This document shows, piece after piece, positions 35,220 to 43,991 of a stretch of DNA of 64,000 bases; position 1 is the first letter of the stretch; every line of letters starts with the position of its first letter. Position numbers and translations under genes: made by a program. Source of the stretch: Dyadobacter chenwenxiniae. GTDB lineage: Bacteria; Bacteroidota; Bacteroidia; Cytophagales; Spirosomataceae. Below the pieces are notes generated by a model that saw only the letters and a program-made list of their open reading frames with translations, was not told the origin of the DNA and did not search any database. The DNA is taken from NCBI RefSeq assembly GCF_022869785.1, contig NZ_CP094997.1, positions 4,650,001-4,714,000 on the forward strand, given 5' to 3'.

Positions 35220-36695
35220 TTACGATTTCGACGAGTAATTCGGTGCTTCTTTTTGGATCATTACATCGTGTGGATGACTTTCTCTTACACCGGCTGATGT
35301 AATTTTTACGAACTGGGCTTTTTGCAAGGATGCAATGTCGCCAGCTCCGCAGTAACCCATTCCAGCTTTCAAGCCTCCAACCATTTGGTAAACGATCTCG
35401 GAAACTTTGCCTTTGAAAGGAACCCGGCCAACAATTCCTTCCGGAACCAGTTTTTTCACATCATCCTCTGCATCCTGGAAATAGCGATCTTTTGAACCAT
35501 CTTCCATCGCCTCAACGGAACCCATTCCGCGATATGCTTTGAATTTCCGCCCTTCATAAATGACGATCTCACCCGGCGCTTCATCACTTCCTGCGAGCAT
35601 GGATCCGATCATGATCGTGCTTGCTCCGCCAGCCAGTGCCTTAGTCATATCACCGGAGAAACGAATTCCGCCGTCTGCGATAACCGGAACATCTGTGTCT
35701 TTCAATGCCTCCGCTGCCCACATCACAGCAGTAAGCTGCGGAACACCAATTCCCGCAATGATACGTGTCGTACAAATACTTCCCGGACCAACCCCCACTT
35801 TCACGGCATCCGCGCCCGCATCTGCCAAAGCCTTCGCTCCTTCTCCCGTTGCCACATTTCCAGCGATCACGTCCAGCTTTGGGAATTGCTTTTTAACGGA
35901 TTTCAATGCTTCGATCACACCAAATGAATGTCCGTGAGCGGTATCCAGACTGATTACGTCTACACCAGCCTTAACCAATGCTTCAACTCTTTTCAAAAGA
36001 TCAGCTGTCACACCCACCGCAGCGCCTACACGCAGGCGGCCATACTCATCTTTACATGCGTTCGGGTGCGATTTGCGTTTCAGGATATCCTTATACGTGA
36101 TCAAACCCGTCAGTCTGTATTCCGAATCTACGATGGGGAGTTTTTCGATTTTGTACTCTTGAAGAATTTTCTCCGCGTCGTCCAGTGACAACCCATCGGA
36201 AGCGGTGATCAGCTTGTCTTTGGTCATAATGTCCGTCACAGGTTTCGCCATTTCTCTTTCGAAACGCAAGTCCCTGTTAGTCAGGATGCCGATCAGCTTG
36301 TGGTCTTTGTCAATAACGGGAATTCCGCCGATTTTAAATTCGCGCATGATCTGGTGCGCATCACCCAATGTTGCAGTGTCTGAAAGCGTGATCGGGTCGA
36401 GGATCATACCGCTTTCGGAGCGTTTAACTTTCCTAACCTGCTCAGCCTGAGCTTCCAGGCTCATATTTTTGTGAATAATCCCGATCCCGCCTTCCTGCGC
36501 CATGGCAATGGCCAGATCGAATTCGGTAACGGTATCCATTGCAGCGGAAACAAGTGGAATGTTCAGCTCAATGTTACGGGTTAACTTGGTTTTTGTTGTT
36601 GTGTTGCGAGGCAGAATTTCTGAATAACCAGGTATTAGAAGAACGTCGTCGTACGTTAGCGCCTCGAAGAGGACTTTGGATGGGTCTGTGCTCAT
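35220..36695 (-). CDS. guaB: inosine-5'-monophosphate dehydrogenase
   Basis: 491 residues; oxidises IMP to XMP, first committed step to GMP. The TIM barrel starts with ALTYDDVLLIPGYSE, two CBS regulatory domains are inserted (about 97-150 and 155-210), and the catalytic loop GVGPGSICTTRI has Cys308. IADGGIRFSGD, KAYRGMGSVEAM and VPEGIVGRVPFKG follow. A consensus promoter lies just upstream. Confidence 0.97.
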   Translation of the reverse strand: MSTDPSKVLFEALTYDDVLLIPGYSEILPRNTTTKTKLTRNIELNIPLVSAAMDTVTEFDLAIAMAQEGGIGIIHKNMSLEAQAEQVRKVKRSESGMILDPITLSDTATLGDAHQIMREFKIGGIPVIDKDHKLIGILTNRDLRFEREMAKPVTDIMTKDKLITASDGLSLDDAEKILQEYKIEKLPIVDSEYRLTGLITYKDILKRKSHPNACKDEYGRLRVGAAVGVTADLLKRVEALVKAGVDVISLDTAHGHSFGVIEALKSVKKQFPKLDVIAGNVATGEGAKALADAGADAVKVGVGPGSICTTRIIAGIGVPQLTAVMWAAEALKDTDVPVIADGGIRFSGDMTKALAGGASTIMIGSMLAGSDEAPGEIVIYEGRKFKAYRGMGSVEAMEDGSKDRYFQDAEDDVKKLVPEGIVGRVPFKGKVSEIVYQMVGGLKAGMGYCGAGDIASLQKAQFVKITSAGVRESHPHDVMIQKEAPNYSSKS

Positions 36696-36723
36696 AGCAA
36701 ATAAACTATTGTTATTTGCCGGC

Positions 36724-36755
36724 CAAAATTAGGAATAAGTTTGATGCCGACCAAA
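36724..36755 (-). promoter_or_regulatory. promoter of guaB
   Basis: On the minus strand TTTG (complement of 36752-36755), 20-nt spacer, TAATTTTG (complement of 36724-36731): an exact match to the Bacteroidota vegetative consensus, 29 bp before the guaB ATG. Confidence 0.75.
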
Positions 36756-36938
36756 CATTTTGTAAAATGCCAAATATTAATTTTTTAAGAATCCGAAATC
36801 CACTATCGCCTATTGCGCTTTCCATTCCCCCAATCGCAACTTGCCCCATGTGATTAAAACCATCTGCGAAATGCGTATTTTTATAATTATTAAAAATTTT
36901 ATAAAATGGTTTAGGGATTAATGCCGGTTCCTTGACTA

Positions 36939-36946
36939 TAACTTTG
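36939..36946 (+). promoter_or_regulatory. -7 box of the sigma factor gene
   Basis: TAACTTTG, an exact TAnnTTTG, 33 bp before the ATG at 36980. No convincing TTTG is found at the right distance upstream. The box excludes the farthest-upstream possible start (36932). Confidence 0.5.
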
Positions 36947-36979
36947 CAGCCACCAATCGAGGCCACATTCAGGGATCAG

Positions 36980-37534
36980 ATGAAGCCAATATTTACCGAT
37001 GAACAACTGGTAATTCAGCTTTCCGAAAGCAATAAACGCGCTTTCGAGGAGATCTATGACCGTTATTGGTACAAGTTGTTTTGCATTTCATTTCATCAGA
37101 CAGGATCTCGGGAAGAAGCGGAAGAACTGGTGCACGATTTGTTTGAAAGTCTTTGGAAAAGAAGGCTGGAAAGTAAAATTAACCACCTAAGTTCCTACCT
37201 CGTCATCGCTTTGAAATATCTGATTGTGAATCACATCAAATCGCAGATTACCTGGCGGAAATATCAGGAATATGTGCTTTTGAACAAGATGCATGAGATT
37301 TCGACGACGGAGGAGAACATTGAATTCAATGATCTTTCCGAAGCCATTGACAAGGCGATGAAAAAATTGCCGGAAAAAACAAGCCGCGTGTTTCAACTGA
37401 GCCGCTTTGAAAATCAATCGGTGAAGAGCATTGCCAAAGAACTCCACATTTCAGAAAAAGCCGTGGAATATCACATTACCAAGTCCCTGAAAGTCCTGAA
37501 AGACAATCTTTGGATTTATCAGACGGATAATTGA
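36980..37534 (+). CDS. ECF RNA polymerase sigma factor (Bacteroidota FecI-like group)
   Basis: 184 residues with region 2 (RAFEEIYDRYWYKLFCISFHQTGSREEAEELVHDLFESLWKRR is continuous; key residues are the YDRYW and AEELVHDLF parts) and region 4 (LPEKTSRVFQLSRFENQSVKSIA followed by HISEKAVEYHITKSLKVLK). Typical of the sigma-70 family proteins that pair with FecR anti-sigma factors in Bacteroidota. The gene lies 17 bp upstream of fecR and should activate the locus downstream. Confidence 0.93.
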   Translation: MKPIFTDEQLVIQLSESNKRAFEEIYDRYWYKLFCISFHQTGSREEAEELVHDLFESLWKRRLESKINHLSSYLVIALKYLIVNHIKSQITWRKYQEYVLLNKMHEISTTEENIEFNDLSEAIDKAMKKLPEKTSRVFQLSRFENQSVKSIAKELHISEKAVEYHITKSLKVLKDNLWIYQTDN

Positions 37535-37551
37535 GACCTTACCCTTAGCAA

Positions 37552-38553
37552 ATGAATCAATACGATTTCCAGAAAACCTTAAAAAAATATCTTGCCGGGC
37601 AGCAAACCCAGGAAGAAGAGGATTTTATTCTGGATCATTTCAAAAATAATCCTTTGGAAGAAACGCCCGTTTTCGAGGACGAAAAAGAAGCCATTGGGAA
37701 GCGCATTAAGAAAAAGATAATCGCTGATACAATCGGTGAGCCGATTTTGATCCGCATGAAGCCTTTTCTGGCAGCGGCGGCGTCTGTGCTGGTTGTGATC
37801 GGATTCTGGTATTTTTTTGTAAATAAAAACACGCCTGAAACCGTCGCAGGGCCTGATTTCTTACCCAATGACAGTGTAATTGAAATCAAAAATACATCAG
37901 GCAAATCCCAAAATGTCCCGTTGGAGGACGGCAGTGTTGTGATCTTGCAAAAGAATAGCAGCATTAGTTACCCGGAACATTTCGGGAAGAAAAACAGGCT
38001 TGTTTATTTACACGGCGAAGCTTTTTTCCAAATCAAAAGAAATCCGGCTAAGCCCTTTATCGTTTCCACGGGCACATTGATGACGAAAGTGCTTGGGACC
38101 AGTTTTACAGTCAAATCCTATGATGAATCCGCGTCTGTGGAAGTGCAGGTGAAAACAGGGCGCGTGTCCGTTTACGAGGGAACGGCCAAGAATGTTGTTA
38201 ACCCTAATGGGGTGATTTTGACGCCTAATCAGAAAATTGTTTTTGATAAAAAATCCAAAAAAATAGAGTTGTCCATCATTGAAAATCCGATGCTGGTCAT
38301 TCCGGTTAGTGAAACCGAACATGGCTTTACTTTTTCCGAAGTCCCGGTTAAGCATGTTTTCTCAGCCCTTGAAAAATCTTACGGAATCGATATCGTGCTC
38401 GAAAACGATTCAACCGATTCTTGCCTTTTTACGGGCGATCTGAACGGGCTAACCCTGTTCCAACAGCTGGATTTGATTTGTCAGTCGGCCAACATTACTT
38501 ATGAAAGACGCGGAACGGCCTTGTTTGTGCAGGGTGCGGGATGCGGCGATTAG
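37552..38553 (+). CDS. FecR family anti-sigma factor
   Basis: 333 residues: cytoplasmic N-terminal sigma-binding part (1-80), one membrane helix (about 73-92, LAAAASVLVVIGFWYFFV), periplasmic FecR domain (about 115-215, VPLEDGSVVILQKNSSISYP, LHGEAFFQIKRNPAKPFIVSTG) and a C-terminal DUF4974 domain (about 265-325) that should contact the STN domain of the SusC partner. Binding of substrate outside would free the sigma factor. Gene order sigma-fecR-susC-susD is standard for this system. Confidence 0.94.
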   Translation: MNQYDFQKTLKKYLAGQQTQEEEDFILDHFKNNPLEETPVFEDEKEAIGKRIKKKIIADTIGEPILIRMKPFLAAAASVLVVIGFWYFFVNKNTPETVAGPDFLPNDSVIEIKNTSGKSQNVPLEDGSVVILQKNSSISYPEHFGKKNRLVYLHGEAFFQIKRNPAKPFIVSTGTLMTKVLGTSFTVKSYDESASVEVQVKTGRVSVYEGTAKNVVNPNGVILTPNQKIVFDKKSKKIELSIIENPMLVIPVSETEHGFTFSEVPVKHVFSALEKSYGIDIVLENDSTDSCLFTGDLNGLTLFQQLDLICQSANITYERRGTALFVQGAGCGD

Positions 38554-38562
38554 TAAAAAAAA

Positions 38563-38614
38563 TGGCGATGATGCTCGAACATCACCGCCACCATTACGCT
38601 GTTGTTACCAACAG
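38563..38614 (+). promoter_or_regulatory. two tandem hairpins between fecR and susC
   Basis: Hairpin 1: 38563-38573 with 38580-38590 (10 of 11 pairs, 6-nt loop). Hairpin 2: CTGTTG (38599-38604), TTAC, CAACAG (38609-38614), followed by a T-rich tract. They may act as a partial terminator or as an mRNA processing/stability element separating the low-level regulators from the high-level transporter. Confidence 0.5.
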
Positions 38615-38661
38615 TTTCATTGTTTGTCTTTGCATTTGCGTTCACAAAAACCTTTAAAAAT

Positions 38662-41600
38662 ATGCATAAAAAAATACCCCTCAAAAGGGTTGTTTACAAG
38701 GTCATGAGTACTACGGCTAAACAACTGATTATTGCCATCCTATGCTGCGGAATTTCTTTCGCGCACACACTTCACGGGCAGGAACTGCTCAATAAGGAGA
38801 TTTCCCTTAAAGTGGAGTCGCTGGAAGTGAAAAAAGTGCTCCAAATGATCGAAAAGCAGGCGGACGTGAAGTTCGTATACAGCACATCGAGCATTCAGGG
38901 TTCTCAAAATACAAATCTGAAAGAGGTTAAGGGCTCGTTGAATAAGGTTTTGGACCAATTGCTGACGCCGCTGAATGTGTCTTATGAAGTGGTGGGAAAC
39001 TCGCGGATCCTGCTCAGAAAAAAGCCCCAAGCTCCGACCGGGAACGCACAAACATCGCAAAACCTAGAAATCACAGCGGAGCGTAACATTACGGGAAAAG
39101 TGCTGGACGAAAAGGGCGCTGGCCTTCCTGGCGTAAACATTTTGTTGGTAGGCACCCAGCAGGGAACATCGACCAATGAAAACGGCGAGTTCCGCATTGC
39201 TGTGCCCGATCAAAATGCAACATTGAAATTCTCTTTTATCGGTTATGTCAGCCAGGAAGTGGTTGTGGATAAGGATATTATCAATGTTACGCTCGCTCCT
39301 GATGTAAGCGCGCTCAAAGAAGTGGTTGTAGTAGGTTATGGAACGCAGGAAAAGAAAGACGTTACGGGCGCGGTGTCGTCTGTTAAAGGCGCTGATTTTC
39401 AAAATCTGCCTTCCGGTGGTGCGCAACAAGCACTGCAGGGCCGTGCTGCGGGTGTCAACATTGTCCGTAATGGTGGCGCTCCTGGTGACGCTGGTTCTAT
39501 TCAGATCCGCGGCTTTGGAACGGTTAACAACTCTTCGCCACTGGTTGTCATCGACGGAATCCCGTCCGGCAACATGAATGATGTGAACCCGAATGACATT
39601 GAATCCATTGAAATTCTGAAAGATGCATCTGCCTCTGCGATTTACGGAACGCGGGCTGCAAATGGCGTTATTCTCGTAACCACAAAACGCGGAAAATTCG
39701 ACGCGCCTTTGTCCGTTACGGTAAATGCTTATGTGGGCGTGACAAACCGGATCAAATCCCTAGATGTGCTCACAGCGCCTGATTTGGCAAAAATGAAGCA
39801 AAAGGCATACACCAATGACGACTTAGATATTCCGGCAATTTGGGAAGACAAACAATATCAGAACCAACTGACCAACTGGCAGGAAGAACTTTTAAAGCAG
39901 GGCGTTACCCGCAATTACGACGCGTCGCTGCGCGGTGGCGGAAAATATTCAACTTTTGCGATTTCTGGAGGTTATTACAATGAGGATGGAATAATCGGCA
40001 AATCAAACTATACGCGGTATACATTCAGGATCAATTCGGACCATAAAGTGGGTTCGCGGATTAAAATCGGTCAGAATTTCCAGTATACCAACACGCATAA
40101 TTCAGGTCCGGACACGCAATCTTCACAAACAGGCCTACTGTTCACCGCTATCCGCTTCCATCCTGGTTTGCCGATCCGTAATGCCAATGGTTCATATGGA
40201 TCAACGGACGGATTGGGTGCTTTCGGAGACTTGAACAATCCTATTTTTACTGTTGATACCCAGGACAAAAACAATATACGAAACCGCTTTCTCGGCAATC
40301 TGACTGGTGAACTTGAAATTGTAAACGGATTGAAATTGCGTACAAACCTGGCCATGGACGCTACGTTTTCAGACAGCCAGACATTTGATATCAAGGTTAA
40401 CGACCAGTTCCGCAAGAATTCCTACAATCAGTTGAGCGTTGGCCGTGATAAAACGTGGTCCTTCTTGCAGGAATATTTCCTTTCTTACGACAAGGCTTTT
40501 GGAAAAAATTCGCTCAGTGTGGTGGGCGGTTATACTTCGCAGACATTCAAAAGCATTTATGCCAATCAGTGGGGACGCGAGTTTGCCAGTGAAGACCCTT
40601 CGTTGCGTTACATGCAGTATGCGGGGATCATCGTTTCGGTGCCTTTGGCGAATGGTGGCAACGGCGGGCGCAGCTATGATGCGCTTGGATCGTGGTTTGG
40701 CAGGGTGAATTATTCTTTCAATGACCGTTATCTCTTTACGGCAACCATGCGGAGTGACGGATCTTCCAAATTTGCTCCCGGTAATCAGTGGGGCGTTTTC
40801 CCAGCGTTTTCTTTGGGTTGGAGACTTTCAGAAGAGACTTTTTTCAAAAATGCATTGCCTATGTTCAGCAATTTCAAGCTGACGGGCGGCTGGGGACAAT
40901 TGGGTAACCAGAATGTTGCTTCCCTGCAATATCTGGCTTTGATCAACTCCACTTTCCGTTATGCATTTGGCAACGGCGGTGTTCAAAATCAGGTTTCGGG
41001 CGCTGCGCAAAGCAGGCTGGCAAACCTGAACATTGGATGGGAAACAGCGGAAATGAGCAACTTCGGATTGGAAGCAGGTTTGTTTAAAAACAGCCTTTAT
41101 TTCTCTGCCAATTATTTTATCAAAGACACCAAGAAAATGCTGCTGGCGCCGCCATCGGTCGGCACTATTGGCAGCGCGACCATTCCGGACCAGAATGTGG
41201 GACAGCTCAGGAACCAGGGTTTAGAGCTCGAAGCTTCTTATAAACATACAGTTGGTGCGGTGACATTCAATGTGAGTGGTAATGCGACTTTTATTAAAAA
41301 CAAAATTACTAAACTAGCCACACCGGGCGGCTTCCTTGCGACGCAATTATATGGAAGAGGACAACAGGAAATCGTCAGAACCTATGAAGGACACCCATAT
41401 GGTACTTTTTACGGTTATAAAACGGATGGAATTTATCAGAACGCCAGCGAGATTGATGGCGATGCAAACATTACAAACGATCCGCGCCGCACCGACGGAC
41501 AGATCGTACCAGGCGATGTGCGTTTCGTGGATTTGAATAAAGACGGCATTGTGGACGACGAGGACAGGACGATCATTGGCAGCCCACAACCAAAAATCAA

Positions 41601-42096
41601 TTACGGTTTTTCTGCCGGCGCGAATTATAAAGGATTTGACTTTACATTATTTTTCGTGGGCGTAGGCGGCGTTTCAATTTACAATGCTGACCGTATGCAA
41701 GGCCTGGACGCAAGTTATCCGTTCAACCTCTACGCCGATGCTTTGAATAGCTGGAACGGCGAAGGTTCGAGCAACACCATCCCGCGTATGAGCATTAACA
41801 ATGCGAATCGCAATTTCAGGCCTTCTGATCTCTTCGTTGAAAAAGGGGATTATCTGCGTTTGAAAAACATGACCCTTGGATATGCCATTCCAAAGAATGC
41901 GATCAGCAAGCTGAAAATGTCGCAGGCGCGAATTTATGTGACTGGCCAAAATTTATTGACATTCACGAAATACTCTGGCTTGAACCCGGAATTGGGATAT
42001 GTTGGCACTAGTGGCTCGTACAATCAGCTGAATGTGGATTATGCGCAATATCCGCTGGCCCGCACGTGGACGATCGGTGCCACCATTTCTTTCTAA
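38662..42096 (+). CDS. SusC/RagA family transporter with STN signalling domain
   Basis: 1144 residues from ATG 38662; the frame opens 60 bp earlier but this start gives a proper basic N-terminus before the signal helix (LIIAILCCGISFAHTLHGQ). Order: secretin/TonB N-terminal (STN) domain (about 45-115, ISLKVESLEVKKVLQMIEKQADVKF split), carboxypeptidase-D-like domain (about 140-230), plug (EVVVVGYGTQEKKDVTGAVSSV, VVIDGIPSG, IESIEILKDASASAIYGTRAANG) and barrel ending TWTIGATISF. The STN domain is the FecR contact. Substrate unknown; no glycoside hydrolase is in this locus. Confidence 0.95.
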   Translation: MHKKIPLKRVVYKVMSTTAKQLIIAILCCGISFAHTLHGQELLNKEISLKVESLEVKKVLQMIEKQADVKFVYSTSSIQGSQNTNLKEVKGSLNKVLDQLLTPLNVSYEVVGNSRILLRKKPQAPTGNAQTSQNLEITAERNITGKVLDEKGAGLPGVNILLVGTQQGTSTNENGEFRIAVPDQNATLKFSFIGYVSQEVVVDKDIINVTLAPDVSALKEVVVVGYGTQEKKDVTGAVSSVKGADFQNLPSGGAQQALQGRAAGVNIVRNGGAPGDAGSIQIRGFGTVNNSSPLVVIDGIPSGNMNDVNPNDIESIEILKDASASAIYGTRAANGVILVTTKRGKFDAPLSVTVNAYVGVTNRIKSLDVLTAPDLAKMKQKAYTNDDLDIPAIWEDKQYQNQLTNWQEELLKQGVTRNYDASLRGGGKYSTFAISGGYYNEDGIIGKSNYTRYTFRINSDHKVGSRIKIGQNFQYTNTHNSGPDTQSSQTGLLFTAIRFHPGLPIRNANGSYGSTDGLGAFGDLNNPIFTVDTQDKNNIRNRFLGNLTGELEIVNGLKLRTNLAMDATFSDSQTFDIKVNDQFRKNSYNQLSVGRDKTWSFLQEYFLSYDKAFGKNSLSVVGGYTSQTFKSIYANQWGREFASEDPSLRYMQYAGIIVSVPLANGGNGGRSYDALGSWFGRVNYSFNDRYLFTATMRSDGSSKFAPGNQWGVFPAFSLGWRLSEETFFKNALPMFSNFKLTGGWGQLGNQNVASLQYLALINSTFRYAFGNGGVQNQVSGAAQSRLANLNIGWETAEMSNFGLEAGLFKNSLYFSANYFIKDTKKMLLAPPSVGTIGSATIPDQNVGQLRNQGLELEASYKHTVGAVTFNVSGNATFIKNKITKLATPGGFLATQLYGRGQQEIVRTYEGHPYGTFYGYKTDGIYQNASEIDGDANITNDPRRTDGQIVPGDVRFVDLNKDGIVDDEDRTIIGSPQPKINYGFSAGANYKGFDFTLFFVGVGGVSIYNADRMQGLDASYPFNLYADALNSWNGEGSSNTIPRMSINNANRNFRPSDLFVEKGDYLRLKNMTLGYAIPKNAISKLKMSQARIYVTGQNLLTFTKYSGLNPELGYVGTSGSYNQLNVDYAQYPLARTWTIGATISF

Positions 42097-42130
42097 AACC
42101 CACTCAGACTAATATCGAAAGAATTCATTT

Positions 42131-43570
42131 ATGAAAAAGATAACAATTCTATCCGGCTATATACTGCTTGCAATGCTCACGGGTTGTGACGATTTACTCG
42201 AAACAACGCCTTACGGCCAGGTTACTTCCCAACAATATTGGCGAAGTGGTGACGATGTGGTGGCGGCTGTGAATGCTGTTTACGCACCACTATTGGAGGA
42301 GGATGGCTTTGCACATACGGAATACACATTCGACAACTGCTCGGATGACATGAACCGTGCGGGTGACCACTCGGATGAAACGGCTTTGGAAATGTTCACT
42401 TTTGACGCTTCCAACTCGCACATTCTGGCTACGTGGAAAACCAAGTATGAAGTCATTTCAAGGGCCAACGCTGTGCTGATCAACGCGCCAAAGGTCGATA
42501 TGGATGAGACATTGCGTAACCGCAGCATGGGAGAAGCCTATTTTTTGAGAGGTTTTATATATTGGAGACTTTCGCTGATCTATGGCGAAGTGCCGATCTT
42601 GCTTGAAGAGGATGCACTAGCATTGAATTTCAATAAGCCAAAATCAACATTGGCGGAAGTGCGCGCACAAGCGGAGGCTGATTTCCTGAAAGCTGCTTCA
42701 CTGCTGCCGGTCTCTCATCCAGACGGCGATGCGGGCCGCGTTACGCAAGGTTCAGCTTACGGATTTTTGACCAAATTATATGTTTACCAGGAGCAATGGG
42801 CAAAAGCGATTGAGGCAAGCACAAAGGTGACTTCCAATGCTGCTTATAAACTGGCAACCGGATTTAACCAGAATTTTGAACTTGCGACAGAAAACAATCC
42901 TGAAATCTTGTTTTCCCTGCAATACGAAACCGGCTGGACGGCAGATAACTCCCCTACTTTTTACCACACGCCGCAGGCATTTGGCGGATGGGGTTTCCAT
43001 GAGCCGATCGCGGATCTTGTACAGGAATTTGAGAAAGGCGATACGCGTAAAACATCTTCCATTTTCAGCCCGGGCGATAAAGTGGATCGCAATGAGGCTG
43101 GCGTAGAGACATTCGAGGTGAAAATGACGCGGGTGACGGGTTATGCATTCAAAAAATACACGACATTCGCTGAAAATGGCGATATGAGCCAAAGTTTAAA
43201 TGCTCCTTTTTTAAGAACTGCGGATGTATATTTATTAGCAGCTGAGGCAAAAATTCGCTCGGGGGCTAATGGTGATGCGGAATTGAATGTGGTTAGAAAA
43301 CGTGCGGGACTGGCTGCTATCACAGGTGCAACGATGAAAAACATTATGCACGAAAGGCGCGTAGAGCTAGCTGGCGAAAACGAAAGACATCAGGATCTGA
43401 TGCGCTGGGACAAAGCCGGACTGATTGACATTGTAGCACATTATAAGATCAACCGCGGCCCGAATAAGCCCAGCCGTAATTTCGTTAAACCAAAACATTA
43501 CTATTTCCCGTTGCCGCAGCGCGAGGTGGATTTGAGTAACGGCGTTTTAATTCAGAATAGCAACTATTAA
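42131..43570 (+). CDS. SusD/RagB family lipoprotein
   Basis: 479 residues, lipobox MLTGC (Cys near residue 19) followed by DDLLETTPYGQ. SusD marks: GEAYFLRGFIYWRLSLIYGEVPI in the TPR region and IMHERRVELAGENERHQDLMRW, FPLPQREVDLSNGVLIQNSNY at the C-terminus. It is the surface partner of the upstream transporter, 34 bp away. Confidence 0.95.
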   Translation: MKKITILSGYILLAMLTGCDDLLETTPYGQVTSQQYWRSGDDVVAAVNAVYAPLLEEDGFAHTEYTFDNCSDDMNRAGDHSDETALEMFTFDASNSHILATWKTKYEVISRANAVLINAPKVDMDETLRNRSMGEAYFLRGFIYWRLSLIYGEVPILLEEDALALNFNKPKSTLAEVRAQAEADFLKAASLLPVSHPDGDAGRVTQGSAYGFLTKLYVYQEQWAKAIEASTKVTSNAAYKLATGFNQNFELATENNPEILFSLQYETGWTADNSPTFYHTPQAFGGWGFHEPIADLVQEFEKGDTRKTSSIFSPGDKVDRNEAGVETFEVKMTRVTGYAFKKYTTFAENGDMSQSLNAPFLRTADVYLLAAEAKIRSGANGDAELNVVRKRAGLAAITGATMKNIMHERRVELAGENERHQDLMRWDKAGLIDIVAHYKINRGPNKPSRNFVKPKHYYFPLPQREVDLSNGVLIQNSNY

Positions 43571-43573
43571 GTT

Positions 43574-43990
43574 TTGATCAACAAAGGATTTTTATTGATC
43601 TGCCTGCTTGTCTTTTCTACGGGATGCTCGTCCCGTGAAAAAGACATTGTAGGTTTATGGAGGACTGATTCCATTTCGAATTATGTAAATGGTTTCAGTT
43701 TTACCAATAACACAAAGGACGCACATTGGTCCTACTTTGATTACCGAGCCGATGGAACATTGTTCGAAAGAAGAAAAGGAGAATATCGAAAATCGCGTTA
43801 TCAGCTCGTGTCAGCCGACTCCCTTCTTTACACCGATTCTACGGGCAAAATGCTGACAGGCTATAAAATCCTGGATCTGAACGACAAGATTATGGTTCTG
43901 AAAATGTCACAAAAGCCTTATTTGTCCGGCAAGAACCAGGAATTGTATGAAATAAGATATTTTTCAAAAGCAGTTCCAAAGGGCCAATAA
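43574..43990 (+). CDS. small lipoprotein, lipocalin-like
   Basis: 138 residues. A short signal ends in the lipobox FSTGC (Cys18). The rest (IVGLWRTDSIS, YFDYRADGTLFERRKGEYR, YQLVSADSLLYTD) looks like a small lipocalin-like beta barrel, as in many Bacteroidota lipoproteins; function unknown. The only start before the lipobox is TTG at 43574, four bases after the SusD stop, so it is coupled to the operon. It ends one base before the end of the convergent gldE. Confidence 0.75.
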   Translation: MINKGFLLICLLVFSTGCSSREKDIVGLWRTDSISNYVNGFSFTNNTKDAHWSYFDYRADGTLFERRKGEYRKSRYQLVSADSLLYTDSTGKMLTGYKILDLNDKIMVLKMSQKPYLSGKNQELYEIRYFSKAVPKGQ

Positions 43991-43991
43991 G

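Noticed and set aside
36712..36966. An 84-codon minus-strand ORF between guaB and the sigma gene
   Set aside because: It overlaps the guaB promoter, has no recognisable motif and no start signal; treated as non-coding.
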